A stretch of 64,000 bases of DNA from Psychrobacter luti (GTDB taxonomy: Bacteria > Pseudomonadota > Gammaproteobacteria > Pseudomonadales > Moraxellaceae). Position numbers and translations under genes: made by a program. The stretch is from contig NZ_JACHXL010000004.1 in the NCBI RefSeq assembly GCF_014192115.1, forward strand, positions 1-64,000. The letters run 5' to 3'. The notes under the pieces are model-generated. The model was not told the origin of the DNA and made no database searches. It saw only the letters and a list, made by a program, of their open reading frames with translations. How positions within the stretch are numbered: position 1 is the first letter of the stretch; every line of letters begins with the position of its first letter. Of the stretch, positions 37,559-45,137 are shown piece after piece.

Positions 37559-38458
37559 ATGTCTTTAATTGCTTTTTTTGGTGCGCTTGAAAGTGGTCTG
37601 ATTTATGGCCTAGTGGCGCTCGGCGTCCTAATCTCATTCCGTACCCTCGACTTTCCGGATTTGACCGCTGACGGTAGCTTTCCGTTAGGTGGCGCAGTCG
37701 CTGGTATTTCTATCATTGCAGGTATCAACCCTTGGCTTGCTTGTGCCTTTGGTATGCTAGCAGGGTCAGTTGCCGGTATTGTCACTGCTTGGCTACACGT
37801 CAAACTGGGCATATTGCAGCTGCTTGCCAGTATTCTTGTGATGGTTGCCTTATATTCTGTCAATCTGCGGATTATGGGTGCGCCAAACTTGCCGCTGTTG
37901 GGCGAAACTACGGTCTTTAGTACCTTAGTTCATGATGGCAATGGCTACTGGATGCGGTGCTTAATCATTGGTGTTGTCGTACTACTGGCCATGTTATTTT
38001 TAAACTGGTTTTATAGTACTGAAACCGGTCTTTCGATGCGGGCGACTGGCTCAAATCTACGTATGGCACAGGCGCAAGGTATCAACACCTCGTGGATGAC
38101 CATCATCGGTATGGCGATTTCCAACGGTTTGATTGCTCTAGCGGGCGCGCTGTTTGTACAGACGCAAGGTGGTGCAGACATCTCGATCGGTATCGGTACG
38201 ATTGTCATTGGTCTGGCAGCGGTCATCATCGGTGAGACTATTATTCCTGCCAAGCGAATTTGGCTGATTACCTTTGCCGTGGTTGTCGGTGCGGTATTGT
38301 ACAAGCTGTTTATTCAGGTTGCCCTATCGAGCGATACACTACGTAGTATCGGTTTTGGTCCGCAGGATTTAAACTTGATTACAGCGCTGCTCGTGGTATT
38401 GGCCTTGGTATTGCCCAAAGCTAAAAATAAATTTTTAAGTCGTAAAGTTCGGGCTTAA
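37559..38458 (+). CDS. ABC importer permease
   Basis: A 299-residue protein with about eight membrane helices. The pattern (GLIYGLVALGVLISFRTLDFPDLTADGSFPLGG, then EGETGLSMRATGSN-like ETGLSMRATGSNLRMAQAQG) matches the BPD_transp_2 type permease of TrpXYZ-like systems. The ETGLSMRATG segment is the coupling helix that contacts the ATPase. It is followed 31 bp later by the ATPase gene, forming the import complex with the two lipoproteins. Confidence 0.87.
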   Translation: MSLIAFFGALESGLIYGLVALGVLISFRTLDFPDLTADGSFPLGGAVAGISIIAGINPWLACAFGMLAGSVAGIVTAWLHVKLGILQLLASILVMVALYSVNLRIMGAPNLPLLGETTVFSTLVHDGNGYWMRCLIIGVVVLLAMLFLNWFYSTETGLSMRATGSNLRMAQAQGINTSWMTIIGMAISNGLIALAGALFVQTQGGADISIGIGTIVIGLAAVIIGETIIPAKRIWLITFAVVVGAVLYKLFIQVALSSDTLRSIGFGPQDLNLITALLVVLALVLPKAKNKFLSRKVRA

Positions 38459-38489
38459 TGTCAATGTGCAACCATAAGGAATAATTATT

Positions 38490-39284
38490 ATGATGCAAGC
38501 TACAGATTTGCGGTTGACCTTTAATCCTGGAACGCCCATTGAAAACCCTGCCCTACGCGGTATCAATCTGAATATCGCTGATGGCGAGTTTGTGACTGTC
38601 ATTGGTACCAATGGCGCGGGTAAATCGACCTTTTTAAATGCGGTCAGTGGCACCACGCGCGTCGATAGCGGTTCAATCTTATTAAATGGCATCGATGTCA
38701 CCAAAAAAACCGCGCACCAACGCGCTCATTGGGTTGCTCGAGTCTTTCAAGACCCGATGGCGGGAACTTGTGAAGCTTTAACCATTGAAGAAAACATGGC
38801 GCTTGCCTATAAGCGCGGCGGCAAACGTGGTTTAAGCTTTGCGCTAAACCAAAATAACCGTGACTTATTTCGCGAGAAACTGTCAGTATTAAAGCTTGGC
38901 TTAGAAAATCGTTTAACCGACCGTATGGGTCTGTTATCTGGTGGCCAACGTCAAGCAGTTAGCCTATTGATGGCATCATTGCAGCCGTCTAAGATTCTAC
39001 TGCTTGACGAGCATACGGCTGCCCTTGATCCTAAAACTGCTGCTTTCGTTTTAGAATTGACGGATAAAATCGTCACGGACAATCAGCTTACGACGATGAT
39101 GGTCACTCACTCGATGCAGCAGGCATTAGCACATGGCACGCGTACTGTGATGCTACATCAAGGGCAAGTAGTGCTCGATGTCGCAGGCGATATTCGTAAA
39201 GGCATGAATGTGCATGATTTACTTGATATGTTTGAGCAGACTCGCGGCGAAAAAGTCGAAGATGACAGCTTGATATTAAGTTAA
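38490..39284 (+). CDS. ABC importer ATP-binding protein
   Basis: A 264-residue ATPase. Walker A GTNGAGKST (~43-51), Q-loop RVFQDPMAGTC, signature LLSGGQRQAVSL, Walker B KILLLDEHTAALD. Note His in place of the usual Pro in DEPT (DEHTAALD), a feature common in this TrpZ-like group. His-switch VTHSMQQAL follows. It powers the permease at 37559. The transcript ends at a strong terminator about 35 bp downstream. Confidence 0.92.
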   Translation: MMQATDLRLTFNPGTPIENPALRGINLNIADGEFVTVIGTNGAGKSTFLNAVSGTTRVDSGSILLNGIDVTKKTAHQRAHWVARVFQDPMAGTCEALTIEENMALAYKRGGKRGLSFALNQNNRDLFREKLSVLKLGLENRLTDRMGLLSGGQRQAVSLLMASLQPSKILLLDEHTAALDPKTAAFVLELTDKIVTDNQLTTMMVTHSMQQALAHGTRTVMLHQGQVVLDVAGDIRKGMNVHDLLDMFEQTRGEKVEDDSLILS

Positions 39285-39319
39285 ATCATTTAGCAATATA
39301 TTTTGAATTTAAAAAATAA

Positions 39320-39349
39320 AACGCCTGTTTAATAGCAGGCGTTTTTTTA
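39320..39349. terminator. Terminator between the ATPase gene and the response regulator gene
   Basis: ACGCCTG (39321-39327) pairs with CAGGCGT (39336-39342), flanked by A-run and T-run. Usable in both directions by the convergent genes. Confidence 0.9.
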
Positions 39350-39373
39350 TGAATGCTGTAATAATTTTGGTTG

Positions 39374-40039
39374 TTAAGCTTCGAGCAGCACTAACTTTTG
39401 AATCAACTCACTGACATGCTGTGATTGCATTTTTTTCATCACTTGTGAGCGATGCACCTCTACCGTGCGTACCGATATGTCTAAATGGTCAGCGATATTT
39501 TTATTCAGATTGCCTTTTAATAATTCATTAGCGACCTGCTTTTCTTTATCGGTCAGCTGCGCATAGAGCTTTTTAATACCATAAAGCTGAGCACGCTTGT
39601 GGGTTAATGCTTGAGCGCGCGCAAGCGCTTCTTGTATACGATGGCTATTAATCGGTTTTTCGAGATAATCCGCCGCGCCTTGTTTGAGCATATTGACGGC
39701 ATCAGCAATCTCACCCTTGCCAGTCAATGCAATAAGTGCTATCGGACTGTCATGTTGATTAAGATGTGCTTGCAGTGCCTGACCGCTCATTTCTGGCATC
39801 ATCAAATCACTAACCACTACTGCTGGGTGATAAATATCGACTTGCTGCAAAAACATCAGCGCACTCGGCCATACTTGGGTCGACAATCCCAAGCTGCTAA
39901 TCAAGAAATCACAGGAATTACGCACGCTTTCTTCATCGTCAATAATATGAATAAGCAAAAACTCACTATTTAGAGCGGCCAAATGATTATTAGCTCTTTG
40001 AGAATCTAAGTACTTATTGGAATGATGCTGAGCATTCAT
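39374..40039 (-). CDS. FixJ/TtrR-like response regulator
   Basis: A 221-residue regulator. The receiver (~18-135) has the acidic pair in IIDDEESVR, the phosphorylated Asp in VVVSDLMMPEMSG, the Thr in LIALTGKG and the Lys in YLEKPI. The C-terminal LuxR/FixJ-type helix-turn-helix reads LTDKEKQVANELLKGNLNKNIADHL then SVRTVEVHRSQV. Start ATG 40039 has AAGG upstream. It is encoded 89 bp downstream of its likely kinase. With a TtrS-like kinase and nearby thiosulfate/tetrathionate genes, TtrR-like control is likely but inferred. Confidence 0.87.
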   Translation of the reverse strand: MNAQHHSNKYLDSQRANNHLAALNSEFLLIHIIDDEESVRNSCDFLISSLGLSTQVWPSALMFLQQVDIYHPAVVVSDLMMPEMSGQALQAHLNQHDSPIALIALTGKGEIADAVNMLKQGAADYLEKPINSHRIQEALARAQALTHKRAQLYGIKKLYAQLTDKEKQVANELLKGNLNKNIADHLDISVRTVEVHRSQVMKKMQSQHVSELIQKLVLLEA

Positions 40040-40128
40040 ACGCGACCTTATAACTAAATTGATTTGCAAAGCTTATAAGCGCTTGGTTGTTCATAACTCT
40101 CTTATGCTCACTTTCTCTTTTGATTGCT

Positions 40129-42330
40129 TTATTTCTCAGCATTATCAGCCAAATGCAGCGGCAGATAAAAAGACACTTGCGCACCAATCTTGTTTGCTAG
40201 AGGATAAGTGCTTTCAGTTTTCATTAAGCGCACTTTACCATTTAAGTTACGCTTAAAGCGTTGCTGATAACCACCTAACGCTTGTATGCAATTAAGCTCA
40301 TGCTGCACTTCGATATTACTAAGTCGCATCATACCGCCAAGTGACTTGCACAAGCGCTGACATATCATCAGACCCAAGCCTAAACCATTCTCTTTAGTTG
40401 ATTTGGTGGCGTAACGATTGTGTAGGCGCTGCTGTGATTTATTATCAACTAGCTGCTTATTACCAGTTAACTGTTTATGGTCAAGCAACTGTGCCTCATC
40501 AAAACCGCCTGCATCATCGGTCATATGCAATACTATATATGATTTGCCATTATAATCTTCTGCCTGACAACGTAACATTATCTGCGTCGCCCCTTGCTGC
40601 TCGGCGTTTACCATACTGTTCATCAATAACTGGTCAAGAACTAGGTTTGGCAACTGCAACGATGGATAGTCACTTACTAGCCAAAAACTCATTGCTGACG
40701 CCTTCTCACCCAATAGCAATATACACTGCTCATAGGTAGTGGCGATATCCACCCTCACTTCATCCGGCTGTGAGCGCCCTGCCCAGCGCCGAATATTACT
40801 GATAACAGCCGCAACCCGTTCGGTTTCATTGACAATTTGCTGCAATGCGCTCTCTGTCGCTTGTTTATATATCAGGGACTTTTCTACCGCAGTCAAACTA
40901 TTTAAAGAGTTGTTATCCAACCCCTTTCTTTCTTGACCGCGTTGACTGCGAATCAGTAATCCTTGGGCATAATTTTGAATAGTCGCCAGCGGCTGATTAA
41001 TTTCATGGGCGATTGAGCCACTCATCTCACCGATGACAGCGAAGCGTTCTGATTGACGTAGCTGCTGGTCATAATCGCGAATCAATCGATTTTGCAGGGT
41101 AATTTTTTGCCGTCGTCGCCATGCCAGCCAACTCATCCACGCATAATTTACTGTTGATATCAGTATAATTAAAACAATAACCGCCATCCACAATCGATGC
41201 GCCTTTACCCATTCGACCATATGCGCGCCCAGCTGCTTTTGAGCAGGATGACGGTTCATATCATAAAGGATACGTTCAGCATCGCTACTCGATTCGGGTG
41301 GTAGCCAGTGCTGTCCTATTCCTAACAACGCTTGCTTTGACTGACTTGTACCAAATAAGTTTTGGTTAATTTGTCGAATCAGCACCGCAGGTGCTTGCTC
41401 TGTCGCTGCCAATGTCCAATTTGGATATATCCGCGTTGAAGATTGACAGCTAGAAGTCGTCGCGACAGGGTGAATAAGACGGTATTGCTTCTCGCTAATT
41501 TTACCTTGCCGCACCATCTCTTCCATCAAACAAAGCGGCGCTATTGCTGCGTCTACGCTGCCACTCGCCAATGCATGTAATGTGCGCTCAATAGGATAGC
41601 CGACGAAATGACTCTGGTAACGATTGGACGGCACGCCGTTTTGCTGTAATAAATGCGCGACCAGTAGATAACCACCAAACGCCTCGCTATCGACGGCAGT
41701 AATTTTACGCTGCTGCAAATCTTGCAGCTGATAAATGCCGCTGTCTGATTTTACCCAGAGTGCACTAGCGACCTCTTCCATGGCGCTAGGTTCTTTTAAC
41801 GGACTACCCTGACTGAGCTTATTAAATTCATTGGCTAGATTAACCGTTGCGGAAAACTGCCTATCAGTGGCGTTGGTTTTAAAGCCTTTTTTATTAATTT
41901 CGTTATCATGTTTATCAGCAGGCGTCGCAGTCTCAGCTTGTAAGGTCGCAAGCCAGCGCCAATGGGTAGTATTCATTTTAATCAGCTGTACTTGTGGTCC
42001 AAGCACCAAGGCAAACTGCTGCGCCTCAATTCCCTGCTGCCAATTCTCTAACGCCAGCGGCACCAAGACCACTGTGTCATCTTGTAGCTGCTTGTTAAGC
42101 TGATTGAGCCAAGGTTGCCAGCGTTCTTGTGCAACCGTTTCGCCTTGCGGCGCCAGCACGCCTAAATAATACGTCTGGGCGTTCGCCATCGACATAACCA
42201 AGCAAGCATGTAATGCCATCAGAGCCATAAAGGCTATCAACGCTTGCAACGCTTTCCACACTTTCAACGCCCTCAAAGTTATGGTTCTAAGCGCAATTTT
42301 CGATAAAAAATAAACGGTATTTATAGGCAT
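40129..42330 (-). CDS. TtrS-like sensor histidine kinase with PhnD-type periplasmic domain
   Basis: A 733-residue kinase. After an N-terminal signal/anchor helix (~28-50) comes a periplasmic PhnD-like binding domain (~52-345; YYLGVLAPQGETVAQERWQPWL). A membrane helix follows (~378-392), then the kinase core with H442 in GSIAHEINQPLATIQNYAQG, an N-box (LMNSMVNAEQQGA) and a G-box (GLGLGLMICQRL). This order is that of TtrS, which senses tetrathionate. The extra Gln/Lys-rich insert in the ATPase domain (~620-650) is unusual. It is divergent from a cytochrome and TsdA pair, its likely target. Confidence 0.85.
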   Translation of the reverse strand: MPINTVYFLSKIALRTITLRALKVWKALQALIAFMALMALHACLVMSMANAQTYYLGVLAPQGETVAQERWQPWLNQLNKQLQDDTVVLVPLALENWQQGIEAQQFALVLGPQVQLIKMNTTHWRWLATLQAETATPADKHDNEINKKGFKTNATDRQFSATVNLANEFNKLSQGSPLKEPSAMEEVASALWVKSDSGIYQLQDLQQRKITAVDSEAFGGYLLVAHLLQQNGVPSNRYQSHFVGYPIERTLHALASGSVDAAIAPLCLMEEMVRQGKISEKQYRLIHPVATTSSCQSSTRIYPNWTLAATEQAPAVLIRQINQNLFGTSQSKQALLGIGQHWLPPESSSDAERILYDMNRHPAQKQLGAHMVEWVKAHRLWMAVIVLIILISTVNYAWMSWLAWRRRQKITLQNRLIRDYDQQLRQSERFAVIGEMSGSIAHEINQPLATIQNYAQGLLIRSQRGQERKGLDNNSLNSLTAVEKSLIYKQATESALQQIVNETERVAAVISNIRRWAGRSQPDEVRVDIATTYEQCILLLGEKASAMSFWLVSDYPSLQLPNLVLDQLLMNSMVNAEQQGATQIMLRCQAEDYNGKSYIVLHMTDDAGGFDEAQLLDHKQLTGNKQLVDNKSQQRLHNRYATKSTKENGLGLGLMICQRLCKSLGGMMRLSNIEVQHELNCIQALGGYQQRFKRNLNGKVRLMKTESTYPLANKIGAQVSFYLPLHLADNAEK

Positions 42331-42369
42331 TATCTGCGACTTAAGACGTCCAAGTTTGTAAGCTTTATT

Positions 42370-42394
42370 AAAACCATATAATTAATGTGGTTTT
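42370..42394. promoter_or_regulatory. Inverted repeat in the divergent kinase/cytochrome promoter region
   Basis: AAAACCA (42370-42376) pairs with TGGTTTT (42388-42394) with an 11-bp centre. It lies between the kinase gene and the cytochrome gene, a plausible binding site for the response regulator. Confidence 0.35.
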
Positions 42395-42577
42395 CCACAA
42401 TATCAGCATATTACGCCATATTCTATACTACATAGCAAGATTGTATCTTTTAATTGGCTGAGCTTAATGATTGCTATCGAATATAAAAATCAGGCATTAC
42501 CAATAAGCCTTACAACATAGATAGCGACAGTAAGCGCAGTAATATTTTTATAGACTATTTTTATGGAGGGCGGGCTT

Positions 42578-43954
42578 ATGAAAAAGTGGCCATTAATCAT
42601 TATGATGGCAGCCATTGTCGGGCTGATTTTAGCGTTTATCATTGGGCAAATACTGCCTAATATGCGCACGACTAGCAGTGACATTGAAGTTAATATCACT
42701 GACCCTGCCCTTATTAAACAAGGGGAATACGTCGCGCGTACCGCTGATTGTGTTGCCTGCCATACGACGCTTGACGGTGAAACTTATGCAGGCGGTCTGC
42801 CTATGCTGACGCCACTGGGTGCCATTTATTCAACCAATATTACCCCTGATAAAGAAACCGGTATTGGTCAGTATACGTTTACTGACTTTAAAAATGCCGT
42901 CAAGCATGGCGTGCGTCGTGATAATAAAGCCCTTTACCCTGCGATGCCCTACCCGTCTTATCAGCTCATGCCAGATGAAGATTTGGCCGCGATGTACGCC
43001 TTTTTTATGTCTGACGTCAAACCTGTCAAGCAAGCCAATCTAAAAAGCGAGTTACCACCGGTGACAAACTGGCGCTGGCCTCTAGCTTACTGGCAAGCAA
43101 TATTTGATCCAAAACGTAATTTTGTCGCTGAAAGTGATGATGCAGTGTTGGCTCGTGGACAATACTTAGTTGAAGGTCCTGGTCACTGCGGCTCTTGTCA
43201 TACTGGGCGCGGTATCGGTTTCCAAGAAATCGCTTTAAATAATGCCGACTCAGAAGAATATTTGAGCGGTGCGGTCATCGATGGCTGGCGCGCCAAAAGT
43301 ATCCGCGGTGAGCATCGCGGTTTGGCTACGTGGACCGTCGCAGAATTAAATGATTTCTTTAAAACCGGTCGTACTGATACCACAGCTGCCTTTGGTGCGA
43401 TGGCCGAAGTGGTCGAGCACAGCACGCAATATATGACAGACTATGATATCAACGCCATGTCATCTTATCTAAAAATACTATCTCCTGCACCAAACAAAGA
43501 AAAAACCTTGCCTGCGAAAAAAGAAGTTACTACGCAAAAACTGCTTGATGGCAACTATGATTCGCGTGGCTCAATTCTGTATGCCGAGTATTGCCAAGTT
43601 TGTCACCGTGCTGATGGTAAAGGTGTGGCGCGTATTTTCCCTGCCCTTGATGGCAATAGTGCGGTATATGCTAAAAATGCTGACTCGGTACTACAAATCA
43701 CCTTGAGCGGTGGCCGCATGCCCGAAACTCCGCACGATCGCATGGCCTTTACCATGCCTGAATTTATCAACCTGAGTGATACAGATGTGGCAGAAGTGGT
43801 CAACTATGTACGTAATAGCTGGACCAACCAAGCGCCTGAAATTGGTGTTGATGATGTGGTAAAAATGCGCGCTTTCCTCGCCAAAAAACCAAAAACCAGT
43901 ACCGATATTGCCCCAGACTTAAGTATTGATACGCAAACAAAAGGAGCAAAATAA
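42578..43954 (+). CDS. Membrane-anchored triheme cytochrome c
   Basis: A 458-residue protein. An N-terminal membrane helix (LIIMMAAIVGLILAFIIGQIL) anchors a periplasmic domain with three c-type heme motifs: CVACH (from residue 58), CGSCH (204) and CQVCH (339). The layout is that of the cytochrome subunit of membrane alcohol/gluconate dehydrogenases. No dehydrogenase gene is adjacent, and the TsdA-like gene overlaps by one base. So it is more likely the electron acceptor of the TsdA-like enzyme. Start ATG 42578 follows GGAGGGCGGGC. Confidence 0.85.
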   Translation: MKKWPLIIMMAAIVGLILAFIIGQILPNMRTTSSDIEVNITDPALIKQGEYVARTADCVACHTTLDGETYAGGLPMLTPLGAIYSTNITPDKETGIGQYTFTDFKNAVKHGVRRDNKALYPAMPYPSYQLMPDEDLAAMYAFFMSDVKPVKQANLKSELPPVTNWRWPLAYWQAIFDPKRNFVAESDDAVLARGQYLVEGPGHCGSCHTGRGIGFQEIALNNADSEEYLSGAVIDGWRAKSIRGEHRGLATWTVAELNDFFKTGRTDTTAAFGAMAEVVEHSTQYMTDYDINAMSSYLKILSPAPNKEKTLPAKKEVTTQKLLDGNYDSRGSILYAEYCQVCHRADGKGVARIFPALDGNSAVYAKNADSVLQITLSGGRMPETPHDRMAFTMPEFINLSDTDVAEVVNYVRNSWTNQAPEIGVDDVVKMRAFLAKKPKTSTDIAPDLSIDTQTKGAK

Positions 43955-44922
43955 TGAAAAACTCTCCACTCAACTTGCCTACTATTGCTCGCGTTATCTC
44001 TGAAAAAATAACAATGGGTAATTTCACCACCACTATCCTGACTGCTTCAGCGCTTAGTATCGCTGCTATCAGTAGTGGCTGCTCACAACCCGATCCAGTT
44101 GAGCAAAACGCGCCTCAATATGGCTTAGTCACCGCTGATGATGCCAACGAAGACATTGGCACTTATGTGTTGCCGCAAGATACCTCTATTTTAGATGAGC
44201 CGAATGCTGATGAAATCTTTTATGGTAAGCGCTTATTAAACGAAACCAAGCGTTTATTGCCCGAGCACGTTGGCGCGCAAATGAACTGTAATAGCTGTCA
44301 TATCTCGCAGGGTAAAATCCCACTTGGCGACCCCTATATCAACAGTTATAACTTTTACCCGCGCGTAATGCCACGTTCTGGTAAAGAAGTCGACTTAACC
44401 AAACGCATCAATGGCTGTTTCCAGCGTTCGATGAATGGCAAACCATTACAGCCTGAATCTCCTGAAATGCTGGCAATGTTGGCCTATATGAAATGGCTAT
44501 CCCAAAATACGCCGAAAGAGCAAAAGGTCGATATCCAAAACGCTGGTAAAGTGGATGAATCTTTGGTTGGTAATCCTGTGCGCGGTGAGAAAATCTACCA
44601 AGTACAATGCGCCACCTGTCATGGTGATAACGGCGAAGGCATGAAAGACAGTCGCGGCGATATTGTCTTCCCGCCATTATGGGGCGATGAATCCTTTAAC
44701 ATTGGTGCTGGGTTGGCGCGTACTTATAAAGCCGCGGCTTTTGTCAAATACAATATGCCAATGGGCATTCAAACCAAAGGCTTATGGGGTCATGGTAACG
44801 TGCTGAGTGATCAAGACGCGATCGATGTCGCTGAATTTTTCACCCATCAACCGCGTCCCGACTTTGCTGGTAAAGTAAATGACTGGCCAAATGGTAACAA
44901 ACCTAAAGATGCCCGTTATTAA
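43954..44922 (+). CDS. tsdA: TsdA-like diheme thiosulfate dehydrogenase (tetrathionate-forming)
   Basis: A 322-residue diheme cytochrome with lipobox-like AAISSGCSQ. Heme motifs are CNSCH (from residue 112) and CATCH (219). Segments MNCNSCHISQGKIPLGDPYIN, FYPRVMPRSGKEVDLTKRINGCFQRSMNG and MLAMLAYMKWLS match TsdA, in which the Cys of NGCF-type loops serves as an unusual axial heme ligand. It interconverts thiosulfate and tetrathionate in the periplasm. The ATG overlaps the cytochrome stop by one base, with AAGGAG upstream, so the pair is translationally coupled. Confidence 0.85.
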   Translation: MKNSPLNLPTIARVISEKITMGNFTTTILTASALSIAAISSGCSQPDPVEQNAPQYGLVTADDANEDIGTYVLPQDTSILDEPNADEIFYGKRLLNETKRLLPEHVGAQMNCNSCHISQGKIPLGDPYINSYNFYPRVMPRSGKEVDLTKRINGCFQRSMNGKPLQPESPEMLAMLAYMKWLSQNTPKEQKVDIQNAGKVDESLVGNPVRGEKIYQVQCATCHGDNGEGMKDSRGDIVFPPLWGDESFNIGAGLARTYKAAAFVKYNMPMGIQTKGLWGHGNVLSDQDAIDVAEFFTHQPRPDFAGKVNDWPNGNKPKDARY

Positions 44923-44967
44923 ATGCGCTGGCCTGGCAACATATCAGTCATGCTGATTTATGAAATA

Positions 44968-45006
44968 AAAAAACCTCAAACGCATCATTTGCTTTGAGGT
45001 TTTTTG
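44968..45006 (+). terminator. Terminator after the TsdA-like gene
   Basis: AACCTCAAA (44972-44980) pairs with TTTGAGGTT (44993-45001), followed by T-run. Confidence 0.9.
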
Positions 45007-45137
45007 TTATCTATAGGTAATGATAGTCAATATTTCTTATCAGCCATTATATAGTAGCACTTAATATAGCAACACTTAATATAGTCATTTTTATTATAGT
45101 AGCCCTTACTTATCGCCATTCGCCTATGAGGTCTGTC

